Positions 8,948-16,455 of a stretch of 64,000 nt of DNA are shown here, in pieces. The position numbers were made by a program, and so were the translations under genes. Each line of letters opens with the position of its first letter. Position 1 is the stretch's first letter. The notes beneath the pieces were generated by a model. It saw nothing but the letters and a program-made list of their open reading frames with translations. It was not told the DNA's origin and made no database searches. This DNA is from Marifrigoribacter sp965178585 (GTDB lineage Bacteria; Bacteroidota; Bacteroidia; Flavobacteriales; Flavobacteriaceae), in NCBI GenBank assembly GCA_965178585.1, contig OZ238267.1, forward strand, positions 1,984,001 through 2,048,000, in the 5' to 3' direction.

Positions 8948-10773
8948 TGAAGTACTTTAAAAAAATAATTCGTTTTGCAATACCTTATAAAAAGTATGCA
9001 ATTTTAAATATTATCTTTAATGTATTCTACGCATTATTTAGTGCTTTATCATTTATAGCTTTAATCCCAATGTTGGATGTTTTATTTGAGCAAGATAAAA
9101 TTAAAGCAGTCAAAGAACCAATATATACTGGTATTACAGGGATCAAAGATTATTATAAAGATTTTTTAGCTTTTAAAGTTCAGGAGTTTGCTCAGGATGA
9201 TGCTTCCAAAGCATTATTATTAGTAATTACACTCGTTATCGTTTTATTTTTATTAAAAAATATATTTAGATATCTAGCCATGTATGCCATAACATTTTTA
9301 AGAAATGGGGTGTTAAAAGATATTCGAAATGAGCTTTATAAAAAAACCGTCAACCTTCCTATTTCTTTCTTTTCAGAAAAAAGAAAAGGAGATATTTTAG
9401 CAAGAACAGGAACCGATGTACTTGAGATTCAACATTCCTTTCTATCAGTTTTAGAATTAATTTTTAGAGAACCTTTGACTATTCTTTTCACCATCATAAT
9501 GATGATATTGATTAGTCCAAAACTAACACTGTTTGTTTTTATTTTTATACCCATTTCAGGGTTTATTATTTCTAGAATCGGAAAAAGTTTAAAGCGTAAA
9601 TCAGATCTAGTTCAAAAGGAACAAGGAATATTTCTTTCTACATTAGAAGAAACCTTAGGTGGATTAAAGATTATTAAAGGGTTTACTGCAGAAAAATTAT
9701 TTGGGAAGAAATTTGAAGAATCTACTTTACGGTTTTATAAGTTTTCAAATACCTTATTAAATCGTCAAAATTTAGCCTCTCCTACCAGTGAGTTTTTAGG
9801 AATAACCGTTATAGCAATATTATTATGGTATGGTGGGAAAATGGTTTTAATTGATGGGACCCTAGATAGTAGTTCGTTTATCGCTTATATGGGACTTGCA
9901 TATAACATTCTAACTCCAGCTAAAGCAATTAGTAAAGCCAGTTATTCGGTAAAGAAAGGAAATGCAGCAGCGGAACGTGTATTAGAAATCTTAGAAACAG
10001 AAACCAATATCATAGATGCTGCCAATGCTATCGATAAAAAAGAATTTACTTCAGAAATTGAAATTAATAATATATCATTCAAATATCAAGATGATTGGGT
10101 GCTTAAAGATTTCTCATTAAAGGTTCCTAAAGGTCATACCATTGCTTTGGTAGGTCAAAGCGGAAGCGGAAAAAGTACCATAGCCAATCTTATAACAAGA
10201 TTTTACGATGTGAATGAAGGCTCTATTAATATTGATTCAAATAATATTAAAGCAATCACAAAAAACTCATTGAGGAAATTATTAGGCCTTGTAACACAAG
10301 ATTCTATTTTATTTAATGATACTGTAAAAGGAAATTTATTAGTTGCTAAAAATGACGCAACTGATAATGAAATAATAGATGCCTTAAAAATTGCAAATGC
10401 CTGGGAGTTTGTAGAAACATTACCAAAGAGTATAGACACCAATATTGGCGATTCTGGAAATAAACTTAGTGGAGGCCAAAAGCAACGATTAAGTATTGCT
10501 AGAGCTGTTCTTAAAAACCCTCCCATTATGATTCTGGATGAAGCAACATCTGCTTTAGATACAGAAAGCGAACAACTAGTGCAAAATGCTTTGGAGAATA
10601 TGATGAAAAATAGAACTTCTATAGTTATTGCTCATCGACTATCAACAATTCAAAAAGCAGATAGTATTATTGTAATGTCTAAAGGAAAAATTGTTGAACA
10701 AGGAAAGCATCAAGAATTATTAGAAAACAAAAGTGTTTACTTTAACTTAGTAAAAATGCAATCTCTTGCTTAA
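8947..10773 (+). CDS. MsbA-type ABC exporter (fused permease-ATPase)
   Basis: This half-transporter of 608 residues would act as a homodimer in the inner membrane. The permease half (1-330) contains about six hydrophobic segments. It is followed by a nucleotide-binding domain with Walker A VGQSGSGKST, the Q-loop TQDSILF, signature LSGGQKQR, Walker B IMILDEATSALD and H-loop IVIAHRLS. The substrate is unproven. Lipid A-core or other lipids are the usual assignment for this family. It overlaps the mutase stop codon by one base. Confidence 0.9.
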   Translation: MKYFKKIIRFAIPYKKYAILNIIFNVFYALFSALSFIALIPMLDVLFEQDKIKAVKEPIYTGITGIKDYYKDFLAFKVQEFAQDDASKALLLVITLVIVLFLLKNIFRYLAMYAITFLRNGVLKDIRNELYKKTVNLPISFFSEKRKGDILARTGTDVLEIQHSFLSVLELIFREPLTILFTIIMMILISPKLTLFVFIFIPISGFIISRIGKSLKRKSDLVQKEQGIFLSTLEETLGGLKIIKGFTAEKLFGKKFEESTLRFYKFSNTLLNRQNLASPTSEFLGITVIAILLWYGGKMVLIDGTLDSSSFIAYMGLAYNILTPAKAISKASYSVKKGNAAAERVLEILETETNIIDAANAIDKKEFTSEIEINNISFKYQDDWVLKDFSLKVPKGHTIALVGQSGSGKSTIANLITRFYDVNEGSINIDSNNIKAITKNSLRKLLGLVTQDSILFNDTVKGNLLVAKNDATDNEIIDALKIANAWEFVETLPKSIDTNIGDSGNKLSGGQKQRLSIARAVLKNPPIMILDEATSALDTESEQLVQNALENMMKNRTSIVIAHRLSTIQKADSIIVMSKGKIVEQGKHQELLENKSVYFNLVKMQSLA

Positions 10774-10810
10774 CGAAACTTAATTAATAATCCTTCAGAA
10801 TTAATTCCAT

Positions 10811-10844
10811 AAAAAAAAGAGCGATTTGGGGCTTCGCTCTTTTT
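10811..10844 (-). terminator. terminator of small RNA A (also faces the ABC exporter gene)
   Basis: This hairpin has a 10-bp stem and a 9-nt loop, with a T-run on both strands (eight on minus, five on plus). It can end both the minus-strand small RNA and the plus-strand mutase/exporter transcript. Confidence 0.85.
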
Positions 10845-10898
10845 ATAGTTACTGCTATTATATTTGGGGCTTATAATAACAGATAGTTTCATAAGTAT
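10811..10898 (-). ncRNA. candidate small RNA A (AGCCCCAA family)
   Basis: This is read on the minus strand. A perfect -33/-7 promoter (10903-10934) is followed by a roughly 88-nt transcript. Its order is: TTATGA near the 5' end, AGCCCCAA (10871-10864), a small ATAG/CTAT hairpin, and a terminator with 10-bp stem AAAAGAGCGA/TCGCTCTTTT and eight Ts. The terminator loop carries a second AGCCCCAA (10833-10826). The same order occurs in candidate B, 230 nt away. A 35-codon ORF from 10892 runs through the terminator and begins only a few bases after the expected transcription start, so it is not a convincing peptide. No known Rfam family is recognised from memory. Confidence 0.65.
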
Positions 10899-10902
10899 GG
10901 GT

Positions 10903-10934
10903 CAAATATATAAGAAATTATAATTACTACCAAA
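10903..10934 (-). promoter_or_regulatory. promoter of small RNA A
   Basis: TTTG, 20 nt, then TATATTTG on the minus strand is a perfect Bacteroidota match. A GATAAAAAGC block (10943-10952) sits exactly 32 nt upstream of the -7 box, the same distance as in candidate B. A further TCGATAAA box lies about 21 nt beyond. These may be activator sites. Confidence 0.65.
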
Positions 10935-11040
10935 TAAAATATGCTTTTTATCTGTTTTATTGTGTCGTTTATCGATGTTTTATATTATTGTTAATATTTT
11001 TTCCTACAAAAAATAATATTGATAACTATAGAAATATATA

Positions 11041-11132
11041 AAAACAAAAACGGACCTGCCCCCGCGGCGGTCCGTTTCATTAGGGATTCTAATACAGTTG
11101 GGGCTGATATTTGAAAACCTATCATAACAATT
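11041..11132 (-). ncRNA. candidate small RNA B (AGCCCCAA family)
   Basis: This is the paralogue of candidate A on the minus strand. Near the 5' end is TTATGA, then AGCCCCAA (11105-11098) about 20 nt downstream. An ATTAG/CTAAT hairpin follows, then a GC-rich terminator with stem AAACGGACC/GGTCCGTTT (11048-11077) and a T-rich tail. The terminator loop contains GGGGGC, complementary to the AGCCCC box of both RNAs, so loop-box pairing is possible. The ORF that starts at 11125 runs through the terminator. The RNA is transcribed away from the ECF sigma gene at 11305. Confidence 0.65.
11043..11077 (-). terminator. terminator of small RNA B
   Basis: The 9-bp outer stem AAACGGACC/GGTCCGTTT has an extra GCC/GGC inner pair. 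It is followed on the minus strand by TTTTTGTTTT. It is conspicuously GC-rich in an AT-rich intergenic region. The plus strand has only three Ts, so the orientation is minus. Confidence 0.85.
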
Positions 11133-11137
11133 CGTTG

Positions 11138-11165
11138 TAAATATAATGTAATATTTTCCTACAAA
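11138..11165 (-). promoter_or_regulatory. promoter of small RNA B
   Basis: On the minus strand TTTG is followed by 16 nt and TATATTTA, seven of eight bases of TAnnTTTG. The upstream GATAAAAAGC block (11178-11187) is 32 nt from the -7 box, as in candidate A. A TCGACAAA / TCGATAAA pair lies about 20 nt apart. Confidence 0.5.
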
Positions 11166-11304
11166 AAAATATATTTTGCTTTTTATCGATTATTTTTACA
11201 CTTTGTCGATTATATTTACCTCTTTTGAATAAATACTAATCAATTTCATTAGCTATTAAACCATGCGAGTTAATTATAGTCTTATCTTTAAATAAAAAAA
11301 TTAA

Positions 11305-11856
11305 ATGATTGAAGAAAAACAATTAGTTTCTGCTTTACAATCTAAAGACCAACATCAAAAAGCCTTTCAAATATTGGTAAGTCAATATAAAGAGCGTCTT
11401 TATTGGCATATTCGTAAAATTGTAATTAAACACGAAGATGCTGATGATGTGTTACAAAATACATTTATAAAGGTTTTTAAAAACATTCAAAATTTTAAAG
11501 GAGATAGCAAACTATTTACTTGGATGTATCGAATAGCAACCAATGAAGCATTGACTTTTCTGAATAAAAAAGCCAAACAAAAAAACATCACAATAGAAAA
11601 AGTAAAAGATCACTTAATCTCCAACTTAGAAAGCGATGTTTATTTTGAAGGAGATGAGATTCAGGTTCAGCTTCAGAAAGCAATTGCAACCCTACCCCAT
11701 AAACAACAGTTGGTGTTTAACATGAAATATTTTGAAAACCATACGTATGAAAATCTATCAGAAATCCTAGGTACTTCAGTAGGCGGTCTAAAAAGTAGTT
11801 ACCATATAGCTGTTAAAAAAATTACTGATTATATAAAATCAAATGAAACCTTTTAA
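11305..11856 (+). CDS. RNA polymerase sigma factor, ECF/sigma-70 family
   Basis: This 183-residue two-domain sigma factor has region 2 (about 25-95) with D-A-D-D-V-L-Q-N-T-F-I-K-V-F and FTWMYRIATNEAL. Region 4 (about 125-178) is a helix-turn-helix, YENLSEILGTSVGGLKSSYH. It heads a three-gene operon with a one-TM putative anti-sigma protein and a Spy-like protein, a standard flavobacterial arrangement. That suggests an envelope-stress regulator, although the inducing signal is unknown. Confidence 0.92.
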   Translation: MIEEKQLVSALQSKDQHQKAFQILVSQYKERLYWHIRKIVIKHEDADDVLQNTFIKVFKNIQNFKGDSKLFTWMYRIATNEALTFLNKKAKQKNITIEKVKDHLISNLESDVYFEGDEIQVQLQKAIATLPHKQQLVFNMKYFENHTYENLSEILGTSVGGLKSSYHIAVKKITDYIKSNETF

Positions 11857-11879
11857 GCAATATTTAGTCATAAATACAA

Positions 11880-12377
11880 ATGAAAGATAAAAAACATAAA
11901 GAGGGTTTTAATTTACCAAATGATTATTTTGAAGAATTTGAGAATAGACTATTTAATAAAATCAATTCAGAAATTCTACCCAAAGATGATGGCTTTACTG
12001 TTCCAGAGGGATATTTTAAGACGCTAGATGAAAAAATCTCAACCAATATTGCTAACGTAAGTAGTCAACCAAAAGTAATTTCAATAGTTAGTAGAAAAAC
12101 ACTTTTATATGCAGTATCAATAGCTGCTTGTGCGGTATTTATATTTTCATTAATAAATTTAAATAATGAAGAAATAACAATGAATGATATTGATTTCACT
12201 AGCATTGAATCTTATATCGTAGAAGGGAATATTGAAATAACTAATAACGATCTTATATCATTATTAACTGAAGACGATTTAAACGAACTAACCATCGAAG
12301 AAAGTTTAATTCCTGAAGAATTAATCGAAGAATACCTCTTGGATAACATAGAGGACACATCAATCTTAATAGAATAA
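11880..12377 (+). CDS. putative one-TM anti-sigma partner
   Basis: This 165-residue protein follows the ECF sigma gene by 23 nt. The cytoplasmic part repeats the motif F-x-x-P-x-x-Y-F-x-x-x (residues 9-20 and 40-50). One transmembrane segment lies at about 77-96. The C-terminal part is very acidic (EIT, NDL, EDDLNELT). The position and membrane topology suggest sigma sequestration, but no classical zinc anti-sigma motif is present, so the role is inferred from context. Confidence 0.7.
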   Translation: MKDKKHKEGFNLPNDYFEEFENRLFNKINSEILPKDDGFTVPEGYFKTLDEKISTNIANVSSQPKVISIVSRKTLLYAVSIAACAVFIFSLINLNNEEITMNDIDFTSIESYIVEGNIEITNNDLISLLTEDDLNELTIEESLIPEELIEEYLLDNIEDTSILIE

Positions 12378-12397
12378 TAATTTAAAAATCAAAAAAC

Positions 12398-12871
12398 ATG
12401 AAAAAGATAGTATTAATATTATTAGCAGTTTGTACAGTTAGCTTCGCACAAAGACCTGACAATCCAGAAAGAGGACCTAAATCTGAAAAAATAAAAGCCT
12501 TAAAAGTATCTCATATCAGTAATGAATTAGAGCTAACATCAAGTGAAGCCGAGAAATTTTGGCCTATCTACAACGAATATGAGGATGCTCATTTTGATAT
12601 TAGAAAACAACTAATGGAAAATTTTGGCGGAAAAGAGCGAAAAGGTGGATTGGATTCTTTAACCGATAAAGAAGCAACAGAACTAATAGATCGCATGTTT
12701 GAAATGAAAACAGAAGAGCTGATGCTAAGAAAAGAACTAGTTGCCAACTTAAAAGGTGTTATTAATCCTAAAAAAATAGTTAAACTTCAACATGCCGAAC
12801 GTACTTTTAAAGAACAGTTATTAAAACAATATAAAGAACGGAAACGGGAAGTGAAACAAAAAAGAAAATAA
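12398..12871 (+). CDS. Spy/CpxP-like periplasmic protein ('sensor of ECF-type sigma factor')
   Basis: This 157-residue exported protein has a signal peptide (MKKIVLILLAVCTVSFA). The mature part is helical, with a long charged heptad-like helix and two LTXXEAxxFW/LTxxEA-like repeats (LTSSEAEKFWPIYNEY, LTDKEATELI), the Spy/LTXXQ pattern. Such proteins probably sense or buffer misfolded envelope proteins and feed back on the sigma factor. It is the last gene of the ECF operon, with a terminator 7 nt downstream. Confidence 0.8.
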   Translation: MKKIVLILLAVCTVSFAQRPDNPERGPKSEKIKALKVSHISNELELTSSEAEKFWPIYNEYEDAHFDIRKQLMENFGGKERKGGLDSLTDKEATELIDRMFEMKTEELMLRKELVANLKGVINPKKIVKLQHAERTFKEQLLKQYKERKREVKQKRK

Positions 12872-12877
12872 GGTTTT

Positions 12878-12909
12878 AAAAAAAGAGGTTAAATACAACC
12901 TCTTTTTTT
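12878..12909. terminator. bidirectional terminator
   Basis: The stem AAAAAGAGGTT/AACCTCTTTTT with a 6-nt loop has T-runs on both strands. It separates the ECF operon from the convergent BNR-repeat lipoprotein gene. Confidence 0.85.
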
Positions 12910-13948
12910 ATTTAAATACTAGTTTGGATATTTTATTTCTACCAGAAGCAAAAGCCAGGGTATCATTAACAAATTCTAAAGCATAAAATCCTTCTTTAGA
13001 AAGTTCTACCCAAGACTCACCTCCATCATTACTGTAAGATATTCCCGGTGATCCTACTGCCACCATATCATTCCCTTTAGTACCTGGAACAAATTTAGCA
13101 GACGATCGATAACCAGGCCCTTCCCCATTGCTTAATAAACTCCATGTTTTACCTCCATCATGGGTTATTGCCTTATTCCCTTCATTAAATTCTTTTTCAT
13201 CCCAATTTCCACCAAAAATAATTCCAGTCTTTTCGTTAATAAAGTCAACACTGTAAATTCCAGTCATAGTTTTTCCTTGTATAATTGGTGTATTAAAGAC
13301 TTCCCAAGAATTTCCTCTATCTGGCGAATAAAATACGCGTGCTTTCTTTCCACCAGTTACAATCCAAGTATGATTGCCAAATACTGATATATTAGAATTA
13401 CTTGCAGCAAAAGCAGCTTCCCCTTTTTCAATTGACGGTAGTATTTCACATGAAAGTTTATTCCACGTATTACCACCATCTCGAGTTATTATTATTGAAA
13501 GGCAGTTATCTGTAGGATCTCCCATTGCAATCCCTTCTTGATCATCCCAAAATGCCATTGAATCATAAAAAACCTTTTCTCCTTTTTCAAAATAAACATC
13601 TTCAATGCTAGTTGCTTCATTTTCATTAAATCCAATTTTATATAAAACTCCTGGATTTCCAATACTCAAAACAAAAATAGCTTCCTTTGTAGAAGAAATT
13701 GATCTAAAATTAAGTAAGGAATCTTCATATTTAATGGTGGCTAATTTTGGAGTATTTTTATCAATTAAACCTACCCTTCCATTATTAGCTGCAAACCAAA
13801 CTTTATCTGTATTCATAGGCTTTATGGCACGAATACTTAAACTATCAGAAAAAATTCGCTCAATACTTACTGAACTAAAATTTTTAGATTCATTGGAGCT
13901 ACAGGAATACAATAGTATAAAACAGATTATTAAGAAGGGAAAACGCAT
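12908..13948 (-). CDS. BNR/YCF48-like beta-propeller lipoprotein
   Basis: This 346-residue protein has a lipoprotein signal ending in L-Y-S-C. At least four Asp-box/BNR-type repeats are visible (S/T-x-D-x-G-x-x-W: TRDGGNTWNKL, SPDRGNSWEVF, THDGGKTWSLL, SNDGGESWVEL), which build a beta-propeller. Relatives are annotated as sialidase-like, photosystem-assembly (YCF48) or 'oxidoreductase' proteins. No catalytic residues can be named here. It is probably an outer-membrane or periplasmic protein with a binding or assembly role. Confidence 0.8.
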   Translation of the reverse strand: MRFPFLIICFILLYSCSSNESKNFSSVSIERIFSDSLSIRAIKPMNTDKVWFAANNGRVGLIDKNTPKLATIKYEDSLLNFRSISSTKEAIFVLSIGNPGVLYKIGFNENEATSIEDVYFEKGEKVFYDSMAFWDDQEGIAMGDPTDNCLSIIITRDGGNTWNKLSCEILPSIEKGEAAFAASNSNISVFGNHTWIVTGGKKARVFYSPDRGNSWEVFNTPIIQGKTMTGIYSVDFINEKTGIIFGGNWDEKEFNEGNKAITHDGGKTWSLLSNGEGPGYRSSAKFVPGTKGNDMVAVGSPGISYSNDGGESWVELSKEGFYALEFVNDTLAFASGRNKISKLVFK

Positions 13949-13994
13949 AAATATTTTTTTTCAAAAGTAAACAAATCGATACACCTTATTATAA

Positions 13995-14037
13995 TACCTT
14001 TGCAAACTATTTAATAATTATGAAACGAGCATATTAA
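13995..14037 (+). promoter_or_regulatory. promoter -7 box and tiny ORF in the leader of the rRNA methyltransferase gene
   Basis: TACCTTTG (13995-14002) fits TAnnTTTG. About 18 nt downstream an ATG opens a five-codon frame, MKRAY-stop (14020-14037). A second short frame, MTKCKQLVTDLLK, follows inside the same leader (ATG near 14057). Either could be a leader peptide for translation-coupled regulation, but no other support is visible. Confidence 0.3.
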
Positions 14038-14107
14038 AATTTTTAAAATCAAGAAGATGACTAAATGCAAACAGCTTGTGACCGATTTATTAAAATAATA
14101 TAGACAC

Positions 14108-15319
14108 ATGAAATTACACCGTAACTTAGTATTTGCAACCATTGATTCTCTTCAACTTATCTTTAATGAACAGAAACAAGCAGATAAAGTTTTAAAAAAC
14201 ACTTTAAAAAGAGATAAACGTTGGGGCGCCAGAGATAGAGGGTTTATTGCAGAAACGACATATGATATTGTTCGTTGGAAACGACTTTATGCTAAAATTG
14301 CTGATGTAAAAGAACCTTTTGACAGAACCAACCTATTCCGCCTTTTTACAGTTTGGGCGACCTTAAAAGGAATTCAAATTCCAGATTGGCCACAATTTGA
14401 AAACACTCCAACTCGAAAAATTAAAGGTCGATTTGATGAATTATCTAATACTAGAAAATACAAAGAATCAATTCCGGATTGGTTAGATGAAATAGGTGTA
14501 AGTGAATTAGGTAAGCAATGGGATAAAGAAATTCATTCTTTAAACCAATTAGCTGATGTTGTTCTTAGAGTAAATACTTTAAAAACAACCAAAGAAAAAC
14601 TGCAAAACACTCTACTAGATTTAGAAATTGAAACAGAAACATTAAAAGGATATCCTCAAGCTCTTAAATTAAAGGAAAGAGCTAATGTTTTTGTTACCGA
14701 TGCGTTTAAAAATGGATGGTTTGAAGTTCAAGATGCTTCATCACAAAAAGTTGCTAAGTTTTTAAATCCTAAACCAGGATCAAAAGTTGTTGATACGTGT
14801 GCTGGTGCTGGTGGAAAAACTTTGCATTTAGCAGCTTTAATGGAAAACAAAGGACAAATTATAGCTCTAGATATTTATGAAAATAAATTAAAAGAATTAA
14901 AAAGAAGAGCAAAAAGAAACGGAGCTCATAATATTGAAACTAGAACTATTGATTCTAGCAAAGCAATAAAAAAATTAATAGGAAAGGCTGACAAAATCTT
15001 AATAGATGCCCCTTGTTCTGGAATTGGTGTATTAAAAAGAAATCCAGATTCTAAATGGAAAATGCAACCAGAATTTTTAGATAAAATAAAAAACACTCAA
15101 ATAGAAATTTTAGATTCTTATTCTCGTATGGTAAAACCTGGTGGCCAAATGGTTTATGCTACTTGTTCTATCTTACCATCTGAAAATGAAATACAAGTTA
15201 AAAACTTTTTAGCTAGAGAATCCGGAAAAGATTTTAAATTTGTAAAAGAAGAAAAAGTATCTCCTAGTGAAAGCGGATTTGACGGTTTTTATATGGCATT
15301 ACTTCAAAAAAACAATTAA
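14108..15319 (+). CDS. RsmB/NOP-family RNA (cytosine-5) methyltransferase
   Basis: This 403-residue class I SAM-dependent enzyme forms m5C in rRNA. The N-terminal region is a NusB-like or PUA-type RNA-binding part. The catalytic domain starts near residue 210. It has VQDASSQKVA, the SAM loop DTCAGAGGKTLHLA, motif IV DAPCSGIGVLKRNPDSKW (cysteine that aids release) and motif VI YATCSILPSENE (the catalytic cysteine). Both cysteines are present, so it should be active. The exact target site is unknown. Confidence 0.9.
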   Translation: MKLHRNLVFATIDSLQLIFNEQKQADKVLKNTLKRDKRWGARDRGFIAETTYDIVRWKRLYAKIADVKEPFDRTNLFRLFTVWATLKGIQIPDWPQFENTPTRKIKGRFDELSNTRKYKESIPDWLDEIGVSELGKQWDKEIHSLNQLADVVLRVNTLKTTKEKLQNTLLDLEIETETLKGYPQALKLKERANVFVTDAFKNGWFEVQDASSQKVAKFLNPKPGSKVVDTCAGAGGKTLHLAALMENKGQIIALDIYENKLKELKRRAKRNGAHNIETRTIDSSKAIKKLIGKADKILIDAPCSGIGVLKRNPDSKWKMQPEFLDKIKNTQIEILDSYSRMVKPGGQMVYATCSILPSENEIQVKNFLARESGKDFKFVKEEKVSPSESGFDGFYMALLQKNN

Positions 15320-15335
15320 CCCAAATTAATATTCA

Positions 15336-16376
15336 ATGAAAAAAATTACATTACTATTTATTACTTTATTTGTTCAAAACACTTTTGCACAACAACCTTA
15401 TTACAATGATGTAGATTTGACCTTGACTGGCCATGATTTATATTTAGAATTACAATCTAAAATCGCTGTTAATAACCCAACTTTTTCCTATGGTGACGTT
15501 AGAGATACCATGAAGATTACTGATGAAAATCTAGATAACAGTTCAGAAGTGTTATTAGTATATGGTTATGATAACTCTGGAAGTTGTACAACAGATAGAT
15601 CTAGAGACAAGGATGATTTTGGAGGTACTAATTGCGAATATAACAGAGAACACGTTTTTGCAAGATCAAATGCAGATCCAGAAATGGGAAGTGCTAGTAA
15701 CAGCTCTACAGGTATCCTAGCAGACCCTCATAATTTAAGACCTAGTGACCAACAAATGAATGGCAACAGAGGTAATAGCAAATTTGGAGATGGTTCTGGT
15801 AATGCTGGTAACGTTGGTGGTAATTGGTATCCAGGAGATGAATGGAAAGGAGATACTGCTAGAATGATGATGTATATGTATACACGTTATGGAACTCGTT
15901 GTCTACCTTCATTAAATGGTTCTGGTAGCACACAACCAGATAATGAAATGCTTCAAGTATACTTACAATGGAATGTAGATGATCCTGTTAATGAATTTGA
16001 AGATCAACGTAATCCTTACTTAGAAACAGAATATGGTAATAGAAATCCATTTATTGACAATCCTTATTTGGCAACTATAATTTGGGGCGGAGAACCTGCA
16101 GAAGATCGTTGGGATATACTCTCTATAAATAATAATCAATTAACAAACTTAACAGTTTATCCAAATCCTACAGAAGATGTTTTATGGATTCAAAACTCAA
16201 CTATAGTTAATGATGGAATCATAAAAATTTATGATTTATTAGGAAGAGAAGTTTTTCAAGATTCTTTTATTACTGATAAAAAACAGATCAATACAACTAG
16301 TTTTTCAAAAGGGATTTATTTGTTAAAAATTGTTTCAGGTAATTCTGAAGTTGTTAAAAAGGTTATTATAAATTAA
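15336..16376 (+). CDS. secreted endonuclease I with T9SS sorting domain
   Basis: This 346-residue exported nuclease has an N-terminal signal peptide (ending FAQQ). The endonuclease I domain (PF04231) spans about 25-245. It shows NREHVFARS, where the histidine is catalytic, and DPHNLRPSDQQMNGNRGN, containing the Asn/Arg metal-site motif. A roughly 75-residue T9SS type A sorting domain ends in a Lys-rich VVKKVIIN. It should be exported and attached to the cell surface or released, degrading environmental DNA or RNA. It lies 16 nt after the methyltransferase gene. Confidence 0.92.
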   Translation: MKKITLLFITLFVQNTFAQQPYYNDVDLTLTGHDLYLELQSKIAVNNPTFSYGDVRDTMKITDENLDNSSEVLLVYGYDNSGSCTTDRSRDKDDFGGTNCEYNREHVFARSNADPEMGSASNSSTGILADPHNLRPSDQQMNGNRGNSKFGDGSGNAGNVGGNWYPGDEWKGDTARMMMYMYTRYGTRCLPSLNGSGSTQPDNEMLQVYLQWNVDDPVNEFEDQRNPYLETEYGNRNPFIDNPYLATIIWGGEPAEDRWDILSINNNQLTNLTVYPNPTEDVLWIQNSTIVNDGIIKIYDLLGREVFQDSFITDKKQINTTSFSKGIYLLKIVSGNSEVVKKVIIN

Positions 16377-16400
16377 CCTTTATAAAACTTAATTAAATTA

Positions 16401-16438
16401 AAAAAGCGTCTTCATAAATATGAAGACGCTTTTTTTTT
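16401..16438. terminator. strong bidirectional terminator
   Basis: The stem of about 15 bp around AAGCGTCTTCAT/ATGAAGACGCTT has a short loop and T-runs on both strands. It lies between the convergent endonuclease and T9SS genes. Confidence 0.92.
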
Positions 16439-16455
16439 ATAGAGTTGTTTTAAAG

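Noticed and set aside
10811..11125. Short ORFs (35 and 44 codons) inside the two small-RNA units, considered as leader peptides
   Set aside because: Both frames run through the terminators and begin only a few bases after the predicted transcription start. The conserved parts are RNA signals, not codons.
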